DNA of 64,000 nucleotides, from NCBI GenBank assembly GCA_037367405.1, contig JAZKJV010000150.1, forward strand, positions 1 through 64,000, given 5' to 3'. Both the position numbers and the translations under genes were made by a program. The DNA is from Ottelia alismoides (Eukaryota > Streptophyta > Magnoliopsida > Alismatales > Hydrocharitaceae). The notes under the pieces were generated by a model. The model saw nothing but the letters and a program-made list of their open reading frames with translations, did not search any database and had not been told where the DNA came from. Shown piece by piece: positions 10,810 to 23,036 of the stretch. Position 1 is the first letter of the stretch, and each line of letters opens with the position of its first letter.

Positions 10810-13800
10810 TGAGGAGAGATTGGCGTGGGAGAAGGGAGCATGGGAGAGGGGAGCGTGGGAGAGGGGAGAGTGGGAGAGGGGCGTCGAAGTCGGCGAGAGT
10901 CTGGCGGGAGGTCTGTCGGGCTAGGTTGGAATGGGAGTCTCCTTCGCGGGTAATGTTGGCGCTCTCCTGTGTTTATTGGTCGGGCCAGGGGTCAGAAAGG
11001 GAGCTGCTTTGGGCGGACCTGAGGGGCGCTAGAGAGCCTTTTCCGGACGTTCCCTGGCTCGTGGGGGGGGGACTTCAATGTCACTTTGATTTCTTCCGAT
11101 CGACCGAGGCTGTAGGGCGGTCAAGACCTCGGCTTTGAGGCTTTCGTGGAGTTGGTGAATTCGCTGGAGTTGGAGGTCTTGGACGCGGCGGGGACTAAGT
11201 ACACCTAGCGTAATGCAAACTCGAGGTCACACATTGATCGGTTCCTCGCGTCGTCCGAGCTTCTGGAGCTCTTCCGCTCTCGTTCATCTCTGCCAAGCCG
11301 CGCTCTTGGTCGAATCACATGCCTATCCTATGGGATTCCCGAGATCCAGTGCCGACTCGTGGTTTCTTCCACTACGAGAAGGTGTGGCTACTCGAGGAGG
11401 GGTTCAGGGACTTGGTGCCATCGCACTGGACTTCGGTCGCGGTGGCTGGCACTGCCACTGCGCGGCTGGTTCAGAAGCTTGACGCCTTGCGGTCTGGGCT
11501 CTGTGCTTTCAAGAAGGAGTCAAGGGAGGTTCGCCGCGCGGCCAGGGCGGCGGCGGAGGACGTGGTGGCCATGTTTGATGCGTTGGAGGACGACCGTCCC
11601 CTGATGGGGGACGAACTGAGGCAGCGGTCTGAGGCCCAGAAACAGATCTTAGATGAGGACAGAAAGAGGGTCACCGAATGGAGGCAGCGGTCCAGGCACA
11701 GATGGCTCAGGGACAGGGACGCAAACACGGCCTTCTTTCACAGAGTGGCCAGCGGGAGGCAGATGGAGAACATCATCAAATCTTTACATGTTGGCGGGGA
11801 GACGGTGGAGGGGAACAGGGAGCTTGGGAGGGCGATCACCGATCACTTCTACAGGCCGCAAGGGGAGCGGGCAGGCGCTGGAGATGGTCGGGCTTGGGAG
11901 CGATGCGCCTTTCGGGCGCTCATGCTACGAGTCTGACTCATTCTATCATAATGGAAGAGCTGAAGACGGCGGTTTGGAATCTCAACGGCGATGGTGCACC
12001 AGGTCCAGATGACTTCCTCGTATCCTTCTACAAGGATTTATGGGACTTGGTTGGCAGTGAGGTACTTGATGTGGCGGTGGAGTGCTGCCAGGGCAACACT
12101 AGTTCCGAGCGGTTGAATAAGGCGTTGATCATGCTGCTCCCGAAGAGGGCTGGGGCAGGAAGAATCGAGGACTTTTGACCAATTGCGATCTCCAATGCGC
12201 TATATCTTATTGTGGCCAAAGTTTTCGCGACCAGACTGAGCAGGGTCCTAGAGCACATTATTGCTCCGACTCAGACGACTTTCGTTTCGGGGAGGCAAAT
12301 CGCGGGCAGTCTGGTTCTGGCATCCGAAATTGTTGCAGATTGGAGGAGGAACGGCAGACAGGCCATGCTATGGAAGGTAGACTTCACGAAGGCCTTCGAC
12401 AAGCTGGACTGGCGCTTTCTCTGGGCGGTGCTGCATAGAAGGGGCTTTCCTGAGCTCTGGATTTCCTGGATGAAGTGTTGCATGACCACGGCCTCCATGA
12501 CGGTCCTAGTTAATGGGCGGCCGGAGGAGGGGTTTCTTTCAGCCGCAGAGGGGGGTGAGGCAGGGCTGTCCTCTCGCCCCCTTGTTTTTCATCACCGCGG
12601 CGGACGTCCTAGCTCGTATGGTTGACAATGTGCAGCAGGAGGGGCTTATGTGCGGCTACTCGAGGGATGACCTGAGGATCTCGCTTCTTCAGTACGCCGA
12701 CGATACAATTTTCTTCATAGAGGGGGGCCTGGACAAGGCCAAGGGAGTGGCTACTGCGCTAGAGCTTTTCAGTGAGATGTACAGGCAGGTGCAGAACAAC
12801 AGCAAGTCCAAGATGGTTACATTCAGTATGACCGAGGAGTTAGCAGGCCTCTACGGCTCGACGCTGTCCACCGAGAGTTCTGGTTTCCCTATTCACTACC
12901 TGGGCCTGCCGCTGAGCATGGGAAGATCGAAGATGGCGGACTGGCTGCCGCTCGTAGAGAAGATGGAGGGGCGTCTCGCGGGGTAAAAGGTGGCGGTCCT
13001 CTCCAAGGGGGTCGCCTAATGCTCTTGAGGGCGGTATTGCCCGCCATGCCAGTGTACTACTCCTCCACAAGGCTCATGCATGCGGGCATTAGGAGGAGGC
13101 TGGAGGGTCTGATGAGGCGGTTCCTGTGGGGCAGGAACGGACAGGGCCTTGGGATGCACCTGGTTAGCTAGGACGACGTTACTTTGCAAAAGTGTGAGGG
13201 CAGACTTGGGATCTGTCGGCTGGACGAGCTGAACGAGGCGTTGTTGCTCAAGTGGGTGGCAAGAATTTGGGGTAGTGGGAAAGACCTTTGTTGCGGTCTC
13301 CTGCGGTGAACCTACGGGGTCGGGGTGGCAGCGCCCGAGGGGGTTGCGGCAGTCGGAGACCCTCTCCCTCCTGAAGGGTCATCTAGTCTCTCTCTATCAA
13401 CTTCCGGACGCTGTTCAGGCATGTGCAAGGGGATGGGCTTCGCTTCGCCTTCTGGAGAGACGACTGGACGGACGGGGGAGCGCTGTCCTTGCGCTTCCCT
13501 CGTCTCTTTGCTTTGGCGGCGGACCAGGAGGCTGCGGTTGCTGCTTGTTGGGTGGATGGGAACTGGATGCTGGCTTTCCATTCGAGCTTCTCCGACCAGT
13601 GCCTGGAGGAGTTTTTGCAGTTGCTCGACGCGCTCCGGGAGACCCCGGGGCCCTCCTTCGATCGCGACCACTAGGTCTGGCGTGGCGGTTCCTTCTCCGT
13701 GAGGAGGGCTTACTCGTCGATCTGTAGGGCCCCTCCCTCTCTTTCTGTGGACCTAGTTCGGGATTGCGCTTTCTTCTGGGGGCTAGGTCTTCTAGCGAGG

Positions 13801-14237
13801 ATTACTTTCTTCTTTTGATTGTTCCGTAGGAAGAGGTTGATGACGCGGAACCACTGTGCTAGACTTCTTGGGGTGATTGCACCTCTTTTTTTCCTGCCCG
13901 TCTGTACTACCAGTTTGGGCGGACCCGGGTCTGGGATGGGTTGTTAGGGCGGGAGATGAGGATTTTTGTAGGGAGTTGGTCGCGGTCGGGCATCGGGCGA
14001 AGTTGGAGCTGCTGCAGCCTCTGGCGCTGGTTTGGATTATCTAGCTAGCTAGGAATGAGCTGCTCTTTTCTAATCAAAGATTTTACAAGGAAAACGTGTG
14101 TATTCGGGCATCGAGTACGTTGCACTCGTCGCTCGCATAAGGGGCCTTTTTCTGTATTTCTTGTTTTTCGCCTTTATGTTTTTTAATCAAATCATGGGGT
14201 GAACACCTAAGAGTGTCTCACCCTTTCTGGCTTCAAA
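10810..14237 (+). mobile_element. 5'-truncated L1-type LINE inside LARD copy A
   Basis: This LINE lies between two copies of AAAAATATCCTT (10798-10809 and 14238-14249), a good target-site duplication. It starts inside the endonuclease domain and ends with GGGGTGAACACCTAAGAGTG and an A-rich tail. The tail motif matches the LINE at 27494-30938, so the two are one family. It is far more GC-rich than its host element. Confidence 0.85.
10960..14130 (+). pseudogene. LINE ORF2 remnant (EN end, RT, zf-RVT)
   Basis: The endonuclease end is visible at 10965-11140 (ALSCVYW, then VPWLVGGGLQ where GGDFN is expected). DANTAFFHRVASGRQ marks the start of the RT region at about 11720. The RT follows with FVSGRQIAGS, KVDFTKAFDKLDW (12375-12420), RQGCPLAPL (about 12555) and the catalytic YADD at about 12697. 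A zf-RVT-like end lies at about 13750-14000 in poor condition. Stop codons (for example at 12176, 12985 and 13168) and several shifts show it is inactive. Confidence 0.75.
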
Positions 14238-15223
14238 AAAAATATCCTTTTTTTAGCAAAACAACCTACCTTTTTATATTAAAGGGCCGACGGGCCCCTT
14301 TCTTCTCATTCTCTATTAGGATTCCCAATCAAGAACCCATCTCATATGAGTGGTCGCCTGTGACGCAAATACGATCTAAAGGGGGCAAAGGCAGGGGCTT
14401 GGTGCCACCTCTTAGAGAGTCAACACTGCCACTCGAAGTGAGAAAGGAGGGTTGTGCACTGTGCATCGCCATGTAGAGCAGAGCCTGCACCTGTCGAAGG
14501 ATTTCGCGCCGCCTGAAGAATGGAAGCCTCGAGGTGATGCTGGAATGCCTGGAGCTCGTCGCCAATGAGCTCACAGAGGAGATGGTTTCACTGTGCCATC
14601 TCCTGGAGGCATCTTATGAAGAGGTTTTATGCGAGTATATGCACGGAGATGCCTCTTTGCACTGATCGAAGATGCGAGCCCGTTTTCGATTATTGTTGTG
14701 ATTGTTGGGGGAATCTCTTGATTGAAAATGACCTGCATGGATTTGTGCTAGATCGAAAATGAAGGGGAGAAGTAGGGTTCCCAATAGGGGATCCCAATGC
14801 ACACCGCCGATGCCATCCAAAGTGCCCCCTGATCTGGAAGGGAAAGCATCGTCCTGTGATCTTCTTGATCTGAACAAAGCAGCATCGCCCGAGACTTGGA
14901 GATGTCTGCTTGAATTAGGGTTTCCTTAAAACTCTAGAACGACAAGCATGATCTTTGAATATCTTTAGAACCACCACAGAATTAGGATTTCAGGAAAGAA
15001 ACCCTAAACTTTTCAAACATGTTGATTGATCTCAATAACTTGCAATTGAACATGGCAACATTAGCTTGCAGATTTTAAGGTTTCAGAAAACCCTAAAACT
15101 TGAACAAATAATCTTCAAGAACAGAACACCAAAAATGGAATCTCGAACAAATAATAAAATACACCATCGAGAATCGAACCCGCTCTGATACATGTTAGAA
15201 AACTAACATACACTCGGATACCA

Positions 15224-15502
15224 TGTTAGAAATATGAAATGTGAAAGTGTAATCAGAGAAAAAGGATAATAACAAGGAAGAACATCATGATTTTTACGTG
15301 GAACCCTACTCCCTAAGGAGCGGGATGAATCCACGACAGAATGCCTCAAAGGGTGGATGTATTCATTGCACATTCTCATCTGTTACAGGAAGTGTGGTGC
15401 TTCTTATATAGCCTTCATTGAGTCTCCAAGTCCCACTACTGGTAGATGTGGGGACTATACCAATGAATCTGGTACTACACAAGTGATGCATATACTCCAA
15501 CA
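15224..15502 (-). repeat. 5' LTR of LARD copy A, with PBS
   Basis: This 279-bp LTR starts TGTTAGAAATATG and ends CTCCAACA on the plus strand. The PBS complement CGGATACCA is immediately to its left. A second, partial PBS-like GCTCTGATACATGTTAGAAA lies 30-40 bp further left (15182-15201), so this junction has been rearranged. Confidence 0.7.
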
Positions 15503-15699
15503 TATATCAAGGCAAATCAATGGGTAGAAAAGATAAGATCTTACTGCTGGCACCAATCGAGCAGGAGACAACAATCCTCTAAGGTATAATTACTTTTTTT
15601 CACAAGGGTATAGGCGAATATCAAAACAAAAAATCAAAGCCTTAAATCAAGACAAGCATACAAAGGTTAACAGAAAATGTAAAAATGAGGCCAACCAAA

Positions 15700-15933
15700 A
15701 AAAAACGATGAAGCCTTCTCCTACTTTGAGTAGGGCCGACTACATGGATTCTTGTTCAAATCCATGTTGAAACATCTGAGTATTTTTTCCATCGGTTACC
15801 GGCTAGATAACAAAACCCACAAGGAGGGATTTCAACCATGATCTTTCGGATAGTAGACATACTGCACTACCACCAGACCACTGTAAGAGGGTTTGTATGA
15901 AAGATTGTCACCTCCTAAATAAGAACCGAAGAC
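15700..15933 (-). mobile_element. tRNA-derived SINE with 19-bp target duplication
   Basis: On the minus strand a tRNA-like head holds an A-box-like TCTGGTGGTAGT (15866-15877) and a B-box-like GGTTGAAATCC (15828-15838). A unique body follows, then a poly-T tail shown as A's at 15698-15705. It is bounded by AAAAATGAGGCCAACCAAA (15681-15699) and AAAAATGAGGTCAACCAAA (15934-15952), a 19-bp duplication with one mismatch. A-box and B-box are the RNA polymerase III promoter of SINEs. It lies downstream of the last recognised NPC1 exon. Confidence 0.75.
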
Positions 15934-16013
15934 AAAAATGAGGTCAACCAAAGGCGGAAATTGTGCGTATGATTGCCACCTCCTAAATAGGAATTAAATT
16001 TTAAAAGGCATAC

Positions 16014-16121
16014 CTCAACCATATGAATGAAGGCTTTTTCCCATGCAACAGCTTTCCCATTTTCATTCCCTGTTTAAATCAAGTGCGTTGTTTACTGGAT
16101 ATGTGATTACAAATGCAGAGC
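16014..16121 (-). pseudogene. NPC1: NPC1-like exon 6 of 6 found (frame broken)
   Basis: Acceptor TTTTTGGCAG and donor GTATGCC bound 108 bp. The reading gives SAFVITYPVNNALD, then seven bases that do not fit the frame, then GNENGKAVAWEKAFIHMVE. Relative to the family, the exon starts one base short (Ala-Ser expected, GCTCT seen) and has one extra base between the two blocks. In the phase set by the upstream exons it hits a stop within five codons. NPC1 proteins continue with a DELLPM-like stretch, which was not found downstream; the SINE and LARD copy A occupy that side. Confidence 0.75.
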
Positions 16122-16242
16122 CTGCCAAAAATCATTAAATGGAAAAACAAATCATAAAGTGAAAAATCATTGCAAAAAAATAAACAACGAAAAACATAAT
16201 ATTCTAGAAAGCAAGGTTGAAACCTAGAACAGAAAATACTAC

Positions 16243-16339
16243 CTCAGAGTAGTTGGTCCCTGAAAAACCTCCTAAGGCAGTACTTGGATCAAGTGGAGCC
16301 TTTGAATGCACTTAAACATGTCTCTGCTGAAGAATAATG
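16243..16339 (-). pseudogene. NPC1: NPC1-like exon 5 of 6 found (1-bp insertion)
   Basis: Acceptor GTTGTCCTCAG and donor GTAGTATT bound 97 bp. The first part reads HYSSAETCLSAFK and the second PLDPSTALGGFSGTNYSE one frame over. The family needs 96 bp here, so there is one extra base near 16297-16303. NYS is a possible N-glycosylation site, as expected on the lumenal side. Unless this is a sequencing error, translation would stop a few codons after the insertion. Confidence 0.8.
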
Positions 16340-17694
16340 CTGAGGACAACATGAACAACAATTAGAGTGCACAGATGCACAACAAACTGATACATGACGT
16401 ATGCACACAAACATAAAGCATACACCCACAAAGATTTCTCCGATGGAATTCCCACATTACCCCAACTGTGGAAAGAGAAAATATTTTTAAAAAAGAATAG
16501 CGTGGCATCCCGAGTTGGTACCCACCTCAATTTATGAACGAGAGGGAGGGCTGGAAGGTGGAGCTAGGGGGTGGGGTAGCGGAACTTTGATTTAGGACTG
16601 TCACTCTGAAACCATGTGGAATGAGAAACTTGAATTGATTATTCATGAGGCCCTATTTTCTATAATGGAGGAGAAACCATATTGGGCAAATTACACAGTA
16701 GCGCCACAAAGAGAGGAATATACATAAAATAGGAAAAAGAGAAAATAACTCTCAACACTAATGATATGGTCTGGTGGTTGAACATTATGCCAACCGCTCA
16801 AGAGACTATTTGAATGTCACCATTATCCTTTACTCAGGAGAGAAAAGTTTCCATGCCATTCAAGTTAACCCAATCATTTGAACAAGTTTGTTTCTGTAAA
16901 GCAAGTAGACCAAAATAAATATATTCATAAAAAAGTTAGGCAGGTGAATAAATTGGACAAAAAAATAGTGTGGATGTCAAAAAGACTATGCTTGATTTTT
17001 GCTAATTATAGATCCGATAGAATAAACAACCTTTATATGACAGTTCTTTCGAAAACTCTACCAAATAGCATGCAGCCCTATAAACCATCATCGGTCAGCT
17101 GATTATTGCTCTATATATTCTATATTTCGGTGAAACATGCAAAAAACAATAGGTTTATTCAAGTCATATAGTCCTTTTTTTGTCATGGATCACATTTCCT
17201 AATTCACTTTCCCAGGGAGGGTCAGAAGAATAACCAAGTTGATTGCAAATAACTTCCTTAATACTCGAGATTTATTTAATAGTGTGAACTCAATCACAAT
17301 GACAAGACAAAATTGGATGCATTCTTGCACAATCTTCTATCAGTTGTAACAATGAGTGCTTCATCAACTTGCGTGTTTAACTTTAATGATGTTCTAGGGG
17401 ATTTTTGAGAGAGAAAAGAGTGACACCCATAATGGTATATTATACTATATACAAATCAAGAATTATAATAGCCAAAATCATACAAAGCTTTTGCATGAGC
17501 AACCACATTTTTAACATAAAATCTCTCCTAACAGGATTACATAGATTTTGCCAGACAAAAGTGCATGAATAAATGTAAAGGGGTTCACTTATTCCCTACT
17601 TCATCTGAAAATGTCACACCTTCCCCGAACATCTATGATCAAAACACATGTAAACAACAAATTCTTAGCATCTTCAAAAACATCTTAACATTGC

Positions 17695-19095
17695 AGGCAT
17701 GATATGTCGGTTTTTTCTCGGCTTTTCATCAACATTTTTAAAAAAACACGTTTTTTTCCCTCTTTTTATTGGCTTTTGCAATTTTTTTAGCCTCCACTTT
17801 TTTTTGCTTTGCGTACGGCTTTTTGCTATATGTACGCGCCCTTTTTTTCTTCCTTTTTTTTGCTTTTTTTTGCAAACATCTCTCTTCTCCCTTTTTTTTG
17901 AACATCCCCCTTTTTTTCAAACGGGTCCTCTTGGGCCCAACAAACAACATTCTCTATTTTTTTATATCATCTGCCACTTTGGGCATTTATAGCCGCCGAA
18001 GCCACATGGGCATTAGGGTTCTCAAAGCGCCCGCCCCCTTCGGGGCTTCTTCATCGTGCGCCGACGCCAGGGGAGGGGAGGAGCTCGGGGTCTGCGCCAT
18101 CGCTGGGGCGGCTCGTCGCGCACAAAGAGGAGGAGTTTTGCCTCAGATCACGCGGAGAAGGGGAGGATTCTCCCAGAGCCTGGAGAATCTTGCTGCGCGG
18201 CAAGGAACCATGTGCGACTGCGCCGTCTGGGGATCGTGCCTGTCGCCTGGGGTTCACGCGCTCAAGGAGATGCGCGCAGGGACTCGCACGAGGTCATAGC
18301 GTCGCTGGAAGAGAAATCGCCGGGCTATGGGGCAGTGCGCCTGGCTGCGCCGCTTGCGTCGGGGCATGGGGAACTGCCGCTGGAGTGCTTGTGCGCCGCG
18401 AGATACTATGGGGAGAGGTGCGCGCGCCTGGGCTGGAGTCGTGCGGTGCCGCCGATGCATGGCAGAGATCTGGAGTCGTGCACGCGCATAGATCTGGAGT
18501 AGGGGCAGATGCGCCTGGGGCTGTTCTGCTTGCACGCACATGGTCGAAGCGCCGCTCGAGGCGCTGGAAGGTGCGCGAGATTTGGAGCTTCTTCAGATCG
18601 CTCGTGAGATTCTATGTTCGTATATAAAACGACCAGATTTTGCAAACAGGAACATCATCTAGGGTTTCGAAGAACCCTAAAATAAAATCTCCCGGACAAA
18701 ATATGAATATGAATAGTACACATATCTTCAGAAATACAACATGAATCTTGAAAAATAAAGAGTATGAAATCCTCGAGAATCGAACCTGCTCTGATACCAT
18801 GTTAGAAAATCGGAAGCGGAAGCGGAAACGATAAACAACGCATAAATCAAGAAAGATAAACATGGGAACACCATGGTTTTACGTGGAACCCTACTCCGTG
18901 AGGAGCGGGATGATTTTTCTATTGCTTTTCTCATCTGTTACAGGAGGCGTGGGGCTCCTTATATAGCCTCCACTGGGCCTCTAAGTCCCACCGCTGGACA
19001 ATGTGGGACTAAACACTGGGATGGGGTAAATGGATCCTGGAGGTATCCATTTACCCATCTACAACTCAATAGGCGCTCTACCAAATACTCCAACA
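17695..19095 (-). mobile_element. truncated non-autonomous LTR element (LARD copy B)
   Basis: A minus-oriented LTR (18800-19095) with an adjacent PBS is followed to the left by an internal region. That region starts with a GC-rich block (about 18000-18570) and passes into pyrimidine runs (17700-17930) like those at 10440-10740 in copy A. No second LTR or purine tract was found, so its 3' half is missing. It lies in the 15.8-kb NPC1 intron. Open frames over the GC-rich block occur on both strands and look spurious. Confidence 0.65.
18787..19095 (-). repeat. LTR of LARD copy B, with PBS
   Basis: The 296-bp LTR spans 18800-19095, from TGTTAGAAAATCGG to ACTCCAACA. TGCTCTGATACCA at 18787-18799 is the complement of TGGTATCAGAGCA, a typical plant primer binding site for initiator Met-tRNA. 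Shared blocks are TTTTACGTGGAACCC, GGAGCGGGATGA and TTATATAGCCTCCA. Confidence 0.8.
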
Positions 19096-19456
19096 AGTAC
19101 TACAGAGATATCGCATATACAACATGCGATATAGAGGGAAGTTTTTTTACTTGAGTACTACAGGGGTATCGCATATACATAATGTGATATAGATGTCACA
19201 TACTGTCTATGTGATATATGCATATATCTCACGTTATGTGATACTTGCGTTAATCCTTTGAAACTTAAATCTATCACATCCTTGCATTTCATCGCTTCCT
19301 CTCGTTGAACCCTCACTGCAAAGACTCCTAACACCCGTACGACTCCGACGTCGGCTACCGCCCTCTCTCCGTGCGCGATTCCTCTGCACCCTCGTCATGC
19401 ACAGCATGACAGTAGGTAAACTTCGTGCACCACCTCCTCTGGCGTGCTCTCGTTTG

Positions 19457-21473
19457 CAAGCTTGCAAAAGTCGGCCGACTAGGCCGACTAGTCGAGTCGG
19501 GGGGGTAGCCGACTCGACAAGGCTGAGTCGGCCTTTAGTCGGTCCACCCGACTAGTCGGCCTAGTTGGCCGACTAATCGGCCGACTTTTACAACAACCTT
19601 TTTAAAGCGTAGCAGGTCTCACGGCTGCTTTGTAAAACTTTCCTTTAATTTTTAAAGGAATTTTCTTATCACAGAGAACAACGGAGGCTCCTCTCCACTT
19701 TAGCCAGCCTGCATTTATTCTGTTAGTAACATCTCCATCAATTTCCCCATCATGTTGCAAAATAGATCCCAGATATCTAAAAGAATCTCTCTTCTGAATG
19801 TTATCGTCACCAATCTTCACCTCGATTCCTTCACCATTGCTTCCATCAAAGGTGCATTCCATATATTCCGTCTTAGCCCTACTTATACGAAAACCTTTAG
19901 TCTCCAATGCATGTCTACAAACCTCAAGCTTCTCATTTACTCCATCTCTAGTCTCGTCAATTAACACAATATCATCAGCAAATAACATACACCAAGGTAA
20001 CTCATCCTGGATGTGACTTGTCAACTCATCCATAATCAAAGTAAAAAGAAATGGACTCAAAGCTGAACCTTGATGTAAACCAATGTTGATATCAAAATAG
20101 TCAGTCTTCCCCGTCGGGGTCCTTACACAAGATAAAGCCCTATCATACATATCCTTTATGAGATTAATGTATAGGACAGGTACCTGTCTCTTCTCCAAAA
20201 CTCTCCACAGTATCTCTCGTGGGACGGACTCATAAGCCTTCTCCAAATCAATAAAGATCATATGAAGATTCTTCCTTTTAGCTCTATAAATCTCCATTGT
20301 TCTCCTTAGCAAATGGATGGCTTCAATAGTTGAGCGACCTGGCATGAATCCGAATTGGTTTTCTTTTACTTGGGAAACTTGCCTCAACCTTCTTTCGATC
20401 ACACGTTCCCAAATTTTCATAGTGTGACTCATCAGCTTGATACCTCTGTAATTTGAACAATTTTGAATGTCTCCTTTGTTCTTATAAAGAGGCACCACGA
20501 TACTCCTCCTCCAATCTTCAGGCATTTTCTTGCTTCGCCAAATAACATTGAATAGATTCGTAAGCCAAGTCAAACCACGCTCACCTAAAACTTTCCATAC
20601 TTCTACAGGGATATCATCCGGTCCAACACCTTTCCCAGGTCTCATAACCTTCAAAGCCTCCTCTACTTCTTTTCTTTGTATTCGTCTATAGCATGCACGA
20701 TTCAAGTAACTTTCACTACTAGCTAGATCACCCAATGTGATCTCTCTATTTCCTTCTCCAATGAAAAGTTTATGGAAGTACTGCTCCCATCTAATCTCTA
20801 TATCCTTCTGAGTAACAAGCATGTGACCTTCCTCGTCCTATATGCATCTCACTTGAGAAAGGTCTTTGGTCTTTCTTTCTCTTGCTTTGGCCAACCTGAA
20901 TATATCCTTCTGGCCTTCCTTAGAGTTGAGATTTTTATACAAAACCTCATAAGATTCGCTTACGGCCTTCTTTGCTTCCTTCTTCGCTATTTTATAGCCT
21001 GTGACAGTTTCCTCTGTTCTATCCTTAGACATAGCTTTAAAGCAAGCTCTTTTAATTTTTAGCTTCTCTTGCACCCCTTCACTCCACCACCAAGCCTCCT
21101 TTTGACCCGGAGCTCCTCCTTTTGACTAGCCTAGCATCTCTTTGGCTACCTTTCGGATACAAGATGCTACTACCTCCCACATCTCGTTTGCACTACCGCT
21201 ACAATCCCAAGATAACTCTTCTAAAACCTTCTCCCTGAAGCTTGATTGCTTCAGCGGAAGATTCCACCACCTAGTTCTAGTGATCTTAGGAACCTTCCTT
21301 TTCTTTACCAGCCCTTTTATTTGTAAATAAAAAAATATTTATATATTTAAACTAATTAAAAAATTCAAAACCGACTAATGACCGACTAAATCCGACTAGT
21401 CGCCCAACTGCTGACTAATCCTTAGTAGGTGACCCCGCCGACCGAGTACCGACTACCGCTTTCTGCAACCTTG
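19457..21473. mobile_element. hAT-like non-autonomous element carrying an RTE fragment
   Basis: The element is bounded by exact 8-bp copies of CTCGTTTG (19449-19456 and 21474-21481). Its ends are inverted: CAAGCTTGCAAAAGTCGG at the left and CAAGGTTGCAGAAAGCGG reading in from the right, 14 of 18 matching. An 8-bp duplication with CA-starting termini is typical of hAT. Just inside the left end, 19462-19600 is a near-palindrome of CGACTAGTCGG-type words. GACTAGTCG-type words also recur near the right end (21370-21450). There is no transposase. The interior is an RTE LINE piece. Confidence 0.65.
19602..21330 (-). pseudogene. RTE-clade LINE reverse transcriptase fragment
   Basis: A 406-codon open frame (19602-20822) carries RTE-type RT motifs. 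In order they are PGKGVGPDDIPVEVWK, DWRRSIVVPLYKNKGD, NYRGIKLMSHTMKIWE, NQFGFMPGRSTIEAI, FIDLEKAYESVPRE, GLHQGSALSPFLF and the catalytic FADD. One in-frame stop near 20837 separates it from 21074-20838, and homology continues to about 21330 (TRTRWWNLP). The piece lacks the endonuclease and also stops short at RPATL, just before the C-terminal part usual in this clade. LINEs normally lose only 5' sequence, so loss of both ends points to capture or later deletion. Confidence 0.8.
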
Positions 21474-21542
21474 CTCGTTTGCTTCTCAAAGGCCTAAGTA
21501 CATTACATGCACATTCTACTGTACCCCACGCGTTAGGTTGAA

Positions 21543-22351
21543 ATGGAGTTGATTTATTGCATATTCCAATTGAAGGGTTCTATTAGTGATTCCTCAATAG
21601 CCAATGTCCATGGTTTTGGATTAATGCCGATCATGACCTGCGATGAGTTGTTATATCAAGTCCACCGGAAGTTCAACATGGACAAGAATAACCATCAAAT
21701 TAAACTCTCACATCGCATTCCACACAGGGCAAGTGCAGAGCCTACGCTAATGTCTATCGTGGATGACGATGATGTGCAAGGATTTTTTGTGTATGCCCGG
21801 ACTATTGGGAAATCAGCACCTACTGACATTATTACTGAGAATCAGTAGGGTTCGTATGTGGTGATGAATGCGGCTGATGCAGACGATCGCCTCCCTTCAA
21901 GTCCTTCTGTTGTTCGGAACACCAACGACCCCATATCGCAACCAATTAAATGTCATGAATGGCTCATGAGTGACGTGATCTTGAGAGACGTTGATCATGC
22001 CTTGGACGACGTCATCCCTAGGATAACAAATGATGAGTTGGATAAGGACAATGATCGGAGGTTAAAGATAATGTCGTAAATGAGCAGATGGGAGCTGATG
22101 AACCCATTCTCCAAGAAATTGTTCCATGTTACCATTTTATGGTCAGAGGTTCTGAAACTCGTTCAACATATGAGGATGGAATTCGAAAGAATTCTGGGCT
22201 TGACGGTGTTGAATTTCGGAAGGGCGGAACCTTCAAGTGTAAAGATGATTTGATTTACGATGTGAAGAAACAACACATCCTTGCACACTATAACTTTATG
22301 GTTAAAGAATCAACCACCTTGATCTGGTCTATTTTTTACACCAACCAATAA
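21543..22351 (+). pseudogene. MULE transposase N-terminal region (MuDR-type), broken
   Basis: Three open frames read in series. 21543-21848 has MTCDELLYQVHRKFNM and SIVDDDDVQGFFVYA, like the N-terminal fold of plant MULE proteins (a run of acidic DDDDV before the end). 21858-22079 is acidic and variable. 22088-22351, one frame over, has VEFRKGGTFKCKDDLIYDV and YNFMVKESTTLIW, resembling the MuDR DNA-binding domain. No catalytic DDE or SWIM zinc finger part follows. MULE assignment rests on this pattern, not on a search. Confidence 0.55.
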
Positions 22352-22561
22352 AAAGGATGTGTTTAGTATCTACGTGGTCATTACAGGAAATTCGATGGTA
22401 TATGGGTGATCTTTAAGATCGTCGATCCACACACTTACATAAACCCAATTGTTAATCTCTAAGCCCACGTCGATGTGTTTAGTATCTACGTAGTCCTTAC
22501 AGGAAATTATAATGTTGTTTGAATGCTTTGATTATATTTTATGTGTTTTTTGTTGGATTTC

Positions 22562-23036
22562 TATTTCATCTCGGATGAGAGTTCAACAAAAATGAACATA
22601 GTGAAATGTATGACAACAAGGTAGTTCTGAGATGGATGTTGTTTGATTCTTGTAATGCATGTCAGAATACATGTTCACTGTGTATAGTGTGAATGGTTTT
22701 GAGAAGGATGTTGTTTGATTCTTGTACTGCATGGCAGAATACATGGTCATTGTGTGTAGTGTGAATGTTGCTGAAATAGATGTTTTTTTATACTTATAAT
22801 GCATGATAGAATATGTTTTCATTTCCAGGAATTTTCTTGTATATCGCATAAACGGCATGGGACATCTATATTCATTTCCTAGGTGTTTCTTGTATATCGC
22901 ATACACAATATGCGACAACTATAGTATTCATTTCCAAGATGTTTCTTATACATTGCATACATAGCATGCGGCATCTATTCATTTCTAGGAAGTTTGTTGT
23001 ATATCGCATAGACAGTATGCGAAGTCGATATCACAT
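22562..23036. repeat. subterminal tandem repeats of the MULE-like element
   Basis: Two arrays adjoin. At about 22630-22790 a unit of about 72 bp with GATGTTGTTTGATTCTTGTA repeats roughly three times. At about 22810-23030 a unit of about 53 bp with TTGTATATCGCATA repeats four times. Most of the second set carry a dyad of the type ATATCGCATA-N5-TATGCGA. Similar dyads sit in the left end at 19105-19230. Arrays like this in DNA transposons are often transposase-binding sites. Confidence 0.6.

Larger units (their letters stand above)
9297..15502 (-). mobile_element. non-autonomous LTR element (LARD copy A), split by a LINE
   Basis: Two related LTRs (9297-9602 and 15224-15502) in minus orientation bound an internal region without recognisable gag or pol. 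The PBS complement (CACTCGGATACCA, 15211-15223) lies inside the right LTR. The purine tract complement (CTCCCCCTCAAGATGGAG, 9603-9620) lies inside the left one. A LINE at 10810-14237 interrupts the interior; without it the element is about 2.8 kb. The same family is at 55561-60779 (plus strand) and 17695-19095 (minus, truncated). The outer 5 bp do not match, so no target duplication can be claimed. It would depend on a partner element for enzymes. Confidence 0.75.
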